From contig JAGVRJ010000001.1 in NCBI GenBank assembly GCA_019059635.1, positions 3,286,001-3,350,000 of the forward strand: DNA of 64,000 nt, read 5' to 3'. Each line of letters opens with the position of its first letter. The stretch's first letter is position 1. This document shows positions 24,305 through 34,705 of the stretch, one piece after another. The translations under genes were made by a program, and so were the position numbers. Below the pieces are notes generated by a model that worked only from the letters and a program-made list of their open reading frames with translations, had not been told where the DNA came from and searched no databases. The DNA is from Proales similis (lineage: Eukaryota > Rotifera > Eurotatoria > Ploima > Proalidae).

Positions 24305-26961
24305 CTATCTACTCAGTTCGTAGCCGTACTTGATCAGTATGTTGCACACATTGGTCTTGTCCTGGGTCAGAGCCAGATCGTAGGCGGTAACGGGCTGATC
24401 GTCAATTATTATCGACTGATTTATATCGGCTCCATTCATGCAAAGTATTTCGACCACTCGATCGTGGCCGAGTGTCGCAGCTATATGCAAGCAAGACAGG
24501 CCGCTCTAGATTTTAATTAAAAGCGAATTAATTCCAGTAATCGGAGACTTGTCATTTTTGATTAACTCACATCTTCGGAGGCGTTCACGTCAGCGCCATT
24601 CTCAATTAAATATTCAACAATGTCCGGATGGTTTTTGACGCTCGCACAAAATAGCGGTGTTCTGCCGGCCGTTTCACCCTGCGCCAACGAACGTGAGCAC
24701 TTGGCTGATTAAAAAGTTGAGCAAGTGGTGTACTAACCTGGCCCTCGATTCTGTAATTGACGTCCAGGCCTAAGTTGACCAGACATTTGACACACGCGAA
24801 CGAGCCGGACTCGGTCGCAATTATGAGCGCGTTTATTTTGGCATCATATAAATTCAGTGCCTCTTGGTCGTGTAGGGCGCCATAGTCGATCAGTTTTTGC
24901 AGCAGTTCTGAGAATGTTTGTAGGAAAAATTGGCCAAGACAGTGTGAGCAGTAGGATTGACTTACTCAGATTGTTGTACTGGCACACGACCAGAAGAGGC
25001 GACGAGCCTCGCTCGTTAACCAGATTTGGATCAGCACCATTCTCTAAGAGCAGCTCGGCTATTTGCGTGTTGTTCTTGATACAAGCGAGCAAAAGCGGCG
25101 ACTGCTGGTTTATGTTCAATTCCTTTGCCCATTCACCGCTCGGCGTCAGATTGACATCGGCCTTTTTCTCGATCAACAGCTGGCAGATTTCAAAATGACC
25201 TTCCTCCACGGCGGTGTAGAGCGGTGTCGCTCCGGTCTGTGAAATTGTTAGAGACCGAACGAAGAGCCTGGTCAGGGTGACGAATTCACTTACCATAGTC
25301 TGCGCGTTCACGTCGGCGCCTTTCTCGATCAAGTATTTACAAATGTGATAGTGGCCCTTTTTGGCAGCACCGTAGAGCGGAGTCTGGCCTGCCAGTAGAT
25401 GCTCGATGGCCAAGTCACCACTGGGGCTCATGTTTACGTCGGCATTGGCGGTAACCAGCAGCTTGACCAGCGTCTCGTTGCCGCCCTCGGCGCACAGAAG
25501 TAGAGGACTGACGCCGTATCGGTTTTTGACGTTCACTTGACTACCACGCTGAATAAGGAACTCGACCACGTCGTTCTGTTCTTTAAGTGTGGCCATGAAC
25601 AGAGCTGTTTGGCCGGTAATATTCAGCTCGTCTGCTTCTCGTCCACTCGGAGCGTAATCTAAATCGGCTCCGTGCTCGACAAACGATCTAATCACGTCCA
25701 GATCGCCAATCTCGCTCGCAAGCAAGAATGGAGTTGAGCCGAGGCTGGTTACTGCGTTCGGATTGGCGCCTCGTTTGAGCAGGGTCTTGACCACTTGGTA
25801 CTGGCGTGATTTGATTGCCGCGTAGAGCGGAGTCCAGCCGGATATGCTGCGCTCTTCGGCCTCTGTTCCGAACGGCGCCAGCTCTGGATCGGCACCGTAC
25901 TCAAGCAGCAGCTCTACGATCTTGTTCAGGCCGCGCTGACAAGGAATCCACAGCACACTCACGCCGTAGTGATTGGTGGCGTTCGGATTCGCGTTTCGGT
26001 TCAATAAATACTCAACGATTTCAAAGTGGCCCTCTTTGGCCGCGCAGAACAGTGGCGTCTGTCCGCTCAGATTCATGGAGAGTGCGGTCTTGCCGGACGG
26101 CGCGAGCTCGACGTTTGCATTCGAGTCGCACAAATACTTGACGCACTCAAAGAATCCTTGCTCGCTGGCCAACATGAGCGCCGATATTCCGCTCTGATTC
26201 TGGTGGTTGGGATTGGCTCCGTGTTCGAGCAGCAGTTTGACTGCTTCGGGATTATCGTATTTTGTGGCACCAATAAGAGGAGTGCTGCCGGCTATTTTAG
26301 CCTCCTCGGCCGTGCGACCTCGAGGCGCGGCGTCCACTTGAGCGCCTCTCTTGAGAAGCTTTTTCATGACGTCTGTCCAGCCGACCTCGGCTACCATGAG
26401 CAACGGCGTGATTCCGCTGTCCGACGCCTTGTTCACGTCTACTTCGGCCAGGTCGGCCAGGTATTCAGTGAGCTCTTTATGCTTGCGGCCTGCGGCTATG
26501 CTCAGCGCGGTGAGACCGTCCGCGTCGCTCATTCCTGCGTTCAGCAAGTCGGTCATTGTCATTCTGATGGGCTGATGTTGCTTGTTCAGCTTGTTGCGGT
26601 TTATTTCGTCGACCGTGTGCAAGATTTGCTTCAACTTTTCGAGGTCACCGTTTCCGACCACCTTGAAGAATTCGTTCAAGAGTATTTGGTTGTTGCTCTC
26701 AACCGACTGTCCGCTGTTTAGGGAACCGAACAGATCGGATCCATTCAAATAGACGTTGGCGCCCGTCACAGTCGAGCTGCCGGTCTGGCCTGTCCGAACA
26801 GTGCCGGCCTGCTGTGTGGACAAGGAGCCGCTGATGTTGCTTGCGTTTGATTTTGACTTGCTCACTTGGCTAACGGGTGCCATGGCAGCCGCGTTGGCCT
26901 TGCCTTTACGGTTCATTTTCTCTTCGCGGTCCTCCGCCGATTTACTACTTGCGCAGCCCAT
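24305..26961 (-). CDS. Membrane-anchored ankyrin-repeat protein with PSG insertions
   Basis: It starts MGCASSKS, a strong N-myristoylation signal (Gly2) with a palmitoylatable Cys3, so attachment to the inner membrane face is predicted. A Ser/Thr-rich linker leads to about 18-20 ankyrin repeats filling the rest. Introns at 25237-25293 (57 nt, no frameshift), near 24905-24965, near 24680-24737 and near 24508-24570 splice in frame and the stop is at 24305. Total length is about 840 aa. Alternate repeats carry a conserved insertion of the form (A/T/S)PSGxxAxE(L)N(I/L)xGQTPL, seen six times (DAAPRGRTAEEA, ELAPSGKTALSM, ELAPFGTEAEER, DYAPSGREADEL, NMSPSGDLAIEH, NLTPSGEWAKEL). The supra-unit is therefore a two-ankyrin module of about 70 residues. 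I do not recognise a named ortholog. Confidence 0.85.
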
Positions 26962-29523
26962 TATTCGCTTCTTCTTCTTGTTCTCTTTGTGTTGAATCGA
27001 ATTAAACTGTCGAGTCTGTCGTTGGCTGGTGTCGTTGATTTGTGCGCGCGATCTCTCTTCGTCTCTCTCTCTCTAGCTCTGCCTCTGCTAGTATTCGGTT
27101 TAGTGTGTATGCTGCTGACAGCGTTCCAATCCAAACAATAGCTCAAGCGTCTAACTCTTCGATCGAACCGATTCGGCCAGACAAATCTAACATCTGAATA
27201 GAAGGAAAGCGCGGCGTGAATGAATGCGGCGGCGGGTCGCGCACACAAGAGGAACGCAGTTATCGGAAGAGGCTTGAATGCCAGCTTTTAACATAATCAA
27301 ATATAGAAAAGAGAGTCTGTACACGAATGGTGCGGCCTAATCAACATGACCGGCACCGAATCTAGGTGAATTCATTTCATGACTGGCATTTAAACACAGA
27401 TCGAACCTCGCTCTCTCTCTCTCTCTTTCTTTCTACCTCTCTCTCTGCCTCTTTGGTTCGTTTCTTCGCTCTCTCTCTCTCTCACTCATATTTCAGCGAA
27501 CATAATCTCGCTTTCGATACAAAATTTCTTCGCACTCCTTCTCTCAGTCTCTTATAATTAGAGCCAAGCAAATATTCGACGGCGGCCTGCATAAAGCAGC
27601 CGGCCTCTCCTACTACATATAGCATTCGAATGAATAATTTATCGATTTATACGGCCTGCACACACACACACACTCGCACGCGGACGGCGCGCACACTAAA
27701 GCACACACGCTGGCAATACATTAAAACAAGTTGGAAAATTGAAATGTCTCAATTCGGTCACATGCTTAATAATCGCGGAGAGTAGAAAGCGGTTCGGCGA
27801 AGAGTGAAATATTCGCTCTCCGGCTCTCAGGTCTGAATAAATTCAAGAATATGTGGAAGCTCAATTAGAGCCAACTTGAGTTTGAAATATGGCGCCGATG
27901 TTGGCGCCCACTTGGTCTCTTGATTCGAATGAGCGAACGCACGGCCCCTTTTATTTTCAGTAAATAAAATTCGGGGTCGCCAATCACGACCACCAAAACA
28001 TGAATTATGTGGCCGAGTTCAACTGGGACATTCGAAATCTATTTATTTACCGTCGATTAAATTTGAAGCCCAGCTGCCCTCTTAACACACACTCGCATGC
28101 GCGCATTATTGCCGAGTGGCTCTCTTTCTCTCTGGTTGGTCCACTCGCTTGTATTGAGTCGGCGATGACGGGCAGCTTGTTTGTTGGCTTTCTTGCGCTT
28201 GCTCAGCTCGGTGCCTGATCGTGCGTTTGGTTTCTCAATCAAGAAGAATCGGCGGCCAATAGCCCCAGCAACGTGGCCCGACGCGTGTGCATAAATCTAC
28301 TTTGTTTTCGTTTATGAACTTTGCCGCTTAATATTTACGTGTAATCCCCCTATTCATGACAGTCGGCGTTCACTCATTGGTAATTGATAAGATAGGCTGC
28401 TAAGCAACGCGTTCTTTTCCCTTGCTCTTTAATAAAAAAAAAATAGAAAAAGTTTGCCCAGGGCGTAGCCAGCGAGCGCGAAATGCGCGCAAACAACAAG
28501 CGAAACAGAGAGAGAGAGTCACAAAATGAAGTTGAATATTCGTCACTCAAAAGAGACCAGCGAATGCATGTCAACTATGAGACGAAAAAGTAAAAAAGAT
28601 CGAGCCAGGCTGGCCAACGCACAAGCTGAATCAACAATGAAAAGTAGGTTAATAACTACTGAGGGTCGATACAACGAAAAGGAAAATGCGATGCCGCTGA
28701 TTCTTATTTGCCATTTGGCTTTAGCCTCTAATTATGAAGGCTGGCTGCTGGTTTCTGCTCTCCTTCTCTCGCTCAATGTGCTCTGACGATTGCACGTTAA
28801 CTCACTTAGTCAAATTAATCATCGCAAATTCGAAATGGTGATGAAGAGCGCGAATTAAAATAAGAGAATGAGAATGAAAATATCGCTCGATGAATAAGGT
28901 ATCGATCTTCTGCTCGTTAATTAGTTTAAAAGCGGCATGGATCAGTGAGAGTGGCGACGATAAGAGCCTTTATCTGCAAGGCGAGATAAACTCGCTCTAT
29001 CCTGCCGAGTGCACGGCATGCGCATCCCCAATTGAGGATTATAGGCCGCTTGCTCTTCTCTAAATCACTTTCTCTCTCTCTCTCTTGCTCTGGGCCTCAT
29101 GAAGAGGTCCACCTCGAGTTTACTTTCTCTGTTCGAGCTCGTCGGCAAGAAAAGCAAATGAAAACAGCAAACACATCGACTAATCGAACCCGCCAGTGCA
29201 CGTGCTAGCCAGCGTCCTTTCTCGACTAATGCTGTTGGCCGAGCCTGGTCAGTTTTTAACTCACGTACGTGCACATTGGAGTAAATTAGCTTTGATCGAA
29301 ATCTCTAATCATGACACGACACTCGCTCGCTCTTCGAAAGCATGTCTGTGCGGTTCGTGTTCGTGTGTCAAGGAGGACATTGGGGGGTAATTTCTTTCGT
29401 TGAATTATGATTGCATAATTTGAACGAATTTTGAATAAACCAAATTGAAATTGAAATAAAATGTCGGTTGCGGTCTGTGAGTGAAAGCAGCGGGCTTGAG
29501 AAAATAGACATAAAACAAGACGA
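26962..29523. other. Simple-sequence-rich intergenic region
   Basis: The largest gap in the window, between two divergently transcribed genes. It holds CT/GA microsatellites (about 27065-27078, 27410-27428, 27470-27484, 28507-28519 and 29068-29084), a CA run at 27658-27672 and A tracts near 28435. Open frames are short and low-complexity. It probably contains promoters for the ankyrin gene and the F-box gene. I cannot support any RNA gene. Confidence 0.5.
27410..27484. repeat. CT microsatellites
   Basis: Two runs of tandem CT dinucleotides separated by a mixed pyrimidine stretch. Confidence 0.85.
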
Positions 29524-31525
29524 ATGGAAAACAAGAACAGAGAGAGAAAGAAGCGATCGCGTCGAGGCGTTTTAGGCGTGCCAGTTGCAGCTAAACGTAA
29601 CCGGCTGCTATTTATTGTCAAGGTTAGCACAGATAAAATTTATGCGAAAACAATGCAAACACACACACACACACACAGTCATGAACCCGCACGAGTGCAC
29701 ACAGAGCGTCAGTTAGATAAGCTAATGATAAATAGAAAGGTGCTGGAGACGAGAGCTCTTCAGACGAGAGCAGCCAAGACTCGGACTATGAGCCGGACCA
29801 TGGAGCAGAGAGGCCCAGTGAGGCAAAGTCCGAGAGGAGAGAAAAGCGAAAACGGTCGGCAACACGTGCGGCCACCGACGTTGCTTCGTCGTCGTCAAAG
29901 AGCGCCGGAAATTGGGCTGACGGCCTGCCGTATGAGATCCTCTACAGAGTGTTTGTTCACCTACTCCGAGCGACAGACGCAGACATAAACCAAATTGAAA
30001 ACGCTCGCAACGTGTGCCGCTACTGGTACGAGGTCGGCAATGACGCTCGCTTGTGGGAGCGTCTTCGTCTTAAGCTGCTCGTCTCTAGCCAATTCCATTA
30101 TCGATCAGGCAGTAGTAGCTCGCTCAAAGTAAACAAGTCCGCTTGCCAGCGCTTCGCCAGGCGTGTCAAATTCATAACGCAAATGTGCTGCGAGCGCAAT
30201 AATCAGAATAAGTTTGGCTTGGTGAAAGAGCTCGATCTAAGCGATCTGGCTTTGCTAACCAGCGTCGAGTTCGAGCTTATCCTAAAGCGCTGTGATCCGA
30301 ACACCCTGTGCCGACTTAGACTGAACAACTGCAAGCGGCTGCATCTGGGCGAGCAAGCTTTCGAGCATTTGATTGTTCAGCGATGCCCGAATCTCACTCT
30401 GCTCACTTTGTCGGGTCTTGAGGTATTTGGTTTAAACGCTTCATTGGGCTCTGTGATTACAAGCCACTAATACTAACGCACTCGGTGTTGAAACAAATAG
30501 AAAAGCATTGCGGGAAGCAATTTCGATTCCATGTTCATCGCCCTCGGCTCCAGCCTGATCGCGTTAGACCTGTCGAATAATTCGATTGCCTCGGCGACGC
30601 TCAATTGCGTGTTTGTAAATTCCTTTGACGATGAGTTGATGAAGAAAAGCCGAAGCGACTAATCCCATTTTTAATATTAACCACAACAATCTGAAAGGCA
30701 AATTGCGTTCGATTACAATCACTCGACATATGCAACTCGATAATTAAGGGCCCACTCGACATCGATCTAATGTGCCAGAGTCTAATCGATTTGAAGCAGC
30801 TCAGAATGCTAAACTGCCACCCAAAGACCAAATTCAACTCGTTCGAAGCAGTTGTTCAAGCGACAACCAGCTTTAGATCACTTGGCGAGCTGAGCATCTC
30901 ATTCGACTCGGGCACTTCTTCAGACCCGTTCCTGATGCTGGTCGCGCGCATTCTTAAAGACAACCAGTCTCTCACTGTGTTGGACGTGCGCAACTACAAG
31001 AGCTCATTGAACAGCCAGATAAATGCGTTCAGCTTTCTAGACCAGTGTCAGATGCGGCATCTGTTCTTGGCCAACTCGCACTTGAGCGAGGCCGACGAGT
31101 TCTACTTGACTCAAATTCTTAATCAAAAGGTGAACAACAGGCCCAGCTCTCGACGAGTATCTCTCGCCTAACGTTCGAGCGAAATAGTGGCGCTCGTCTC
31201 TTGTCTCTCTAGACCTCTCCTGGAGCAATGTGTCGCTGAGCTTTCTCAAAAATCTGTTCCAAATGCTTGTGCAAGAAGGCTCCGACTGTTCACTTAGACA
31301 TTTAAACTTGGCCGGCACTTGCGTCGAATTTGACATGATCAAGTAAGCGGATCGAAGCCACTCGCGAACTCTTTGTCTCACTGACATGCTCATTCACTCG
31401 TTCACAGAGAGCTCGTTCGAAATGTGAGAAGCCTGAAAACAATTAATTTGACTTCGTGTCGATCGGTCGAGCGCGGCTACAAAAAAGAGCTATCAGACAC
31501 CGATTTTACCGATCTGCTAGGCTGA
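29524..31525 (+). CDS. FBXL6: F-box/LRR protein, FBXL6-like
   Basis: Substrate adaptor of an SCF ubiquitin ligase. The proposed start is ATG 29524 with a basic NLS-like segment (RERKKRSRRG). A 113-nt intron (29623-29735) containing a CA repeat splices in phase 0 to an acidic Ser-rich exon. The F-box is clear: LPYEILYRVFVHLL...ARNVCRYWYEVGNDARLWERLRL. LRRs follow (LVKELDLSDLALLTS, LCRLRLNNCKRL, LTLLTLSGLE, LIALDLSNNSI, LQSLDICNS), with GT-AG introns after LSGLE (phase 0), after NCVF, after LNQK and after FDMIK. It ends RSVERGYKKELSD..DLLG. The wide F-box with a hydrophilic insertion, the N-terminal NLS and LRR tail resemble human FBXL6 best. The first exon is inferred and less certain. Confidence 0.78.
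29657..29678 (+). repeat. CA microsatellite in an intron
   Basis: Tandem CA units lie inside the proposed first intron of the F-box gene, which is about twice the usual intron length here. Confidence 0.8.
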
Positions 31526-31572
31526 TGGCTGGCCGCTGAGCCCAACCGAACATAAACTAAATCAATTCTTCT

Positions 31573-33017
31573 TCAACTTTTCGAGTATTTTGACAATAAA
31601 ATTTGCAAATTGTTAAATCGTCCACTTTGGGCGATCGTGACTGCGCTCCGACCGAATTTGTCGACTTGATTGACAAGTGCGTGAACATGCTGCTCAAAAT
31701 CGAGCTGCGAACGCTCGCACAGCTTGTGCATCATTCGCTCGACAAGTTCGGTTTTGCTGTTCTTTGTCAACGCAATTCAGTCTGTGACTGGTTCTAGACC
31801 GAGCAGGAAGGCCGTTTACCTTGCAAGCGCTGTGCAAAGGAGTCATTGCGTACGAGTTGAGCGTGTTCATGAGCTCCTTCATCGCAGACGCGGTTGGGTC
31901 GGAATAGAACCGATCGAAAATGAAATCGAAACACTTGACTGCGCCTGATTGAGCCACCTGATGCATGCACGTGTTTGCGAGCTGGTCTCGCTCGCTCAAG
32001 TCAATCTTGGCTCAAAACTGTTTTAACAATCGCGAATTTGACTGACAGTTCGTCGACTCGTCTACTTGCTCGTTCTTAATCAAATAATCGGCCAATTCAA
32101 ACTGATCGGCCGATATGGCGTCCATGAATAGGCTCATTCCGCAGCTGTCTCTCAGTCTCAGAGCATCTGCTTTCAGTCCCTGCTCGTCGGCCGTGCTCAG
32201 CATGAGCTTCAGTGCGTCGAGGTTGCCGTGCAAGGCCGCCGTATGAAATGGACTCCTTCCGTTCTTGCTCGTCATAAACATTTGACGAGGATCTTTTCGG
32301 AGCAGGAAATTCACTATGCACTCATGTCCTTCTCTGTCCGATATGCGGGTCAAACGAGTCTGTTTGAGACTAGAACCAAGTTGAACTGTTCAAACCTGAC
32401 CGCGATGTGAAATGCGTTCCATCCGTCTTTGTTTCGAATGTTCAGATCGGCGCCGTTCTCAGTCAAGTAGCGAACGATTTCTGCATCGCTTTTAGTACAA
32501 GCGAGCATCAGCGGAGTCCTAAATTGAAAATCGATCGAGAATTAGAACTTGTCGCACAGCAAATCCCTTGTGTGAAATACCAGTCGGCTTTTCGAAGCGA
32601 ATTGACGTCAATGCCCGTCTTCTCCACCAAATAGCGCACACATTCGAATTGACTCTTCTGACACGCCTGAGGCTCCAGGCTGTCAAGAAGGGGACACATA
32701 AAGTCGAGAGTAAAGTTGAACTCACCTCGTGAAGCGCGTTTTTGCCGTCAGCGTTCGTAGCGAGGAAATACTTGACTGGTAGCAAGTCAGACAGTTGTTC
32801 ATTGAGAATCACAAGAACGCTCAGATTGCCGGTGCCGGCCGCATAAAAGGCCAAAGTTTCGCCAGTTTTCGGATGCCGGTAGTCGACCAAATCTTTGAGA
32901 ACTTGCTTGATTCTAACTTCACTTCGCGACAGATCGAGCCTCGAGTCGACAAAAGCGCTCAAATCGTCCAGATCTTTGAAGTTGTTTCTACAAATCGCGT
33001 TTATTGTGGACAGCATC
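31573..33017 (-). CDS. ANKRD16: Ankyrin repeat domain-containing protein 16
   Basis: In mammals ANKRD16 is a cofactor of alanyl-tRNA synthetase that captures misactivated serine. The start is the ATG at 33015-33017 (MLSTINAICRNNF), immediately after an acceptor-like TTCTCTCAG. Ankyrin repeats run to the end. Diagnostic matches to human ANKRD16 include SLRKADW followed by TPLMLACTKSDAEIV, NKDGWNAFHIA, GRSPFHTAALHGNLDALKLML and RDSCGMSLFMDAI. Exons are separated by short introns (for example near 32635-32690, 32520-32580, 32345-32400, 31985-32045 and 31740-31800). The stop (31573-31575) lies 47 bp past the stop of the convergent F-box gene. The Lys residues reported as serine acceptors in the mammal cannot be placed by eye. 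Confidence 0.85.
31595..31600 (+). promoter_or_regulatory. F-box gene poly(A) signal inside ANKRD16 coding sequence
   Basis: AATAAA 69 nt after the F-box gene stop falls within the last codons of the opposing ANKRD16 gene. The two mRNAs should therefore overlap at their 3' ends. Confidence 0.6.
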
Positions 33018-33273
33018 TGAGAGAAGCTGATTTTGACTCTGAGCTCTATTTGACTCGGCTGGTGTTTAGACTGGTTGTGCACGGGCGTGCGTTGCTGCAC
33101 GCAGACGAGATGCAGACAATTGCAGCCTCTCGTCAAGCAGATTCGGCGTATAATGCAAACGTCGGGCAATGCATATTTCACTCGTATGGTCGACGCTCGC
33201 TCGTTGTTGCAGCGATCTCTATTGCCCAGAATCCGAATATTGAAAAGAACCAAGGCGGCGTGCTGCTGTCATC

Positions 33274-33957
33274 ATGAGCAACCTTACCGCAGGGTAGGTC
33301 CTGATTGTTCAATTAAATCTGAAAGACCAATCTGTCAAACGAGCCGCTAAGGAAACTTCTGATACCCTTCTCTCGACTCGCTCGTAAGAAGCTGACGAGA
33401 TTTACGGGTCCTCAAGGACGCATCGATCGCATCAGAGGTGTAATCACGAACTTGATCAGAGACGAGAGGTAACTTGTTTCCGTCAAGCCATTACTCAATC
33501 GCCCGATTCTGAATCCATTCACCACTCGATAGAATCGAGTTGCCAAGCTACGTTGGCTTCGAGTCCCGACAGTACATGGAGAGATTAGTCGACTTGGCAA
33601 AGAAATACGGCGATCGGTGAGTTGAGATCAAATTCTTTAAACTGCTGAACAGTGAACTGAAACGCGTGCAGACACGAGGGAATGATGGAAATGGCCGACT
33701 ATTGGATAGTTGACAAACAGCTCGTGCCCAAGCTCTTTCAAGAGCTTGTGCCGCGCTTCGAAAACAAAATCGGCCCATACACTGTTGTGCACAAGCTAAC
33801 GCCCGAATATCCGGGCAAAGGAATGAAACGAATCGTCATGGAGCTCAAAGGCAACAATTTGCCTCCGATAAAAACTGACAATCGCTCGTTCGAGAACTCG
33901 CTCACCAACGTGTTAATAAAAGCTCTTCGAGACGACTACCGATTCAAAGCGAGTTGA
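33274..33957 (+). CDS. MRPL17: Mitochondrial large-subunit ribosomal protein bL17m
   Basis: Mitoribosome large-subunit protein. ATG 33274 gives MSNLTAG, then a 58-nt intron (GTAGGT...GCTAAG) splices to KLLIPFSRLARKKLTRFTG. The L17 core follows: GRIDRIRGVITNLIRDERIELP, YMERLVDLAKKYGDR and MMEMADYWIVDKQLVPKLFQELVPRF, aligning with human MRPL17 ([37 protein letters not shown]). GPYTVVHKL and VMELKGNNLPP also match. Two more short introns (near 33470-33533 and 33616-33671) are in frame. AATAAA at 33970 is only 13 nt after the stop. It is divergent from ANKRD16 with 256 bp between start codons. Confidence 0.9.
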
Positions 33958-34114
33958 ATTGACCACCAAAATAAAGAACAATCTCTCTCTCTCTCACTCT
34001 CTTGAAAAATCCATTAAGAACTCAAAAGTTTTACGGTCTAACAGCCGTCAGTGAACATAAACAAAAAATTGACTTGAATCACTGAACGCGAGCAGTTTTT
34101 TTTTTCAGATCAAA

Positions 34115-34444
34115 ATGAGATCGGGCAAGAAAGTGGATGCGGGCGAAGTGCTAAACGAAGGCGCGATCAGATACAACGACTACTTGCTGGACTACTGCCA
34201 GACGTCGATTTCGGCTTTGTCCGGCTGCGCGGCCGGCATACTCGGCCTCACCAACTTGAACGGATTCCTATTCTACTTCATTTGCTCTCTGATGCTCTCC
34301 ACTCTGCTTTTGATTTACTTGGGCGCTGATGCGGGCAAATACTTTGTCTCCAAAAAGTCAATATTCACCAATACTCTTTGGTCCGGCCTGCAAACTTATC
34401 TTCTATTTTGGACATTTTCATTCGGAATGGTGCACGTCTACTAA
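34115..34444 (+). CDS. EMC6: ER membrane protein complex subunit 6
   Basis: Small core subunit of the ER membrane insertase EMC. It is a 109-aa single coding exon, the normal size. The N terminus has the family-conserved NEGAIRYNDYLLDYCQTSISALSGCAAGILGLT (shown in human as N...[22 protein letters not shown]). Three hydrophobic segments are visible: SALSGCAAGILGLTNLNGF, FYFICSLMLSTLLLIYLG and LQTYLLFWTFSFGMVHVY. The ATG lies 6 nt after a long T run ending in CAG (about 34098-34109), indicating a 5'UTR intron or trans-splice acceptor. A poly(A) signal is at 34627-34632. Confidence 0.95.
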   Translation: MRSGKKVDAGEVLNEGAIRYNDYLLDYCQTSISALSGCAAGILGLTNLNGFLFYFICSLMLSTLLLIYLGADAGKYFVSKKSIFTNTLWSGLQTYLLFWTFSFGMVHVY

Positions 34445-34626
34445 TCAGGCTCTTTGTGAAGCTCGTTTTATCTATTCAGTTGAATCATTCGCTAACTTGC
34501 TGGCGCTCTTATTGACATTCACTCCCCCTCTTCGTCCCTCTCTTTTCCTATATGACTGTAAACGGCTGTGATTTCGCCATGAGCTAAACGATCGTTCGGT
34601 CACTGCTCTCACCATGTTAAAAATCG

Positions 34627-34632
34627 AATAAA
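34627..34632 (+). promoter_or_regulatory. EMC6 poly(A) signal AATAAA
   Basis: The hexamer lies 183 nt after the EMC6 stop and 74 nt before the PIWI start codon, so EMC6 and PIWI are tightly spaced on the same strand. Confidence 0.55.
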
Positions 34633-34705
34633 TTAAACGCGACAGTTGCGATGGCTAGAAGTTACAAAGTCAAATTTCAAAGCTTATAAACTGCTAAAAT
34701 TCTAG

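Noticed and set aside
26026-26721. 231-codon plus-strand frame opposite the ankyrin gene
   Set aside because: Antisense shadow of repetitive ankyrin codons.
29524-29988. 154-codon open frame through the F-box gene start
   Set aside because: It reads through the CA-repeat intron in the wrong frame. The F-box is in another frame, joined by splicing.
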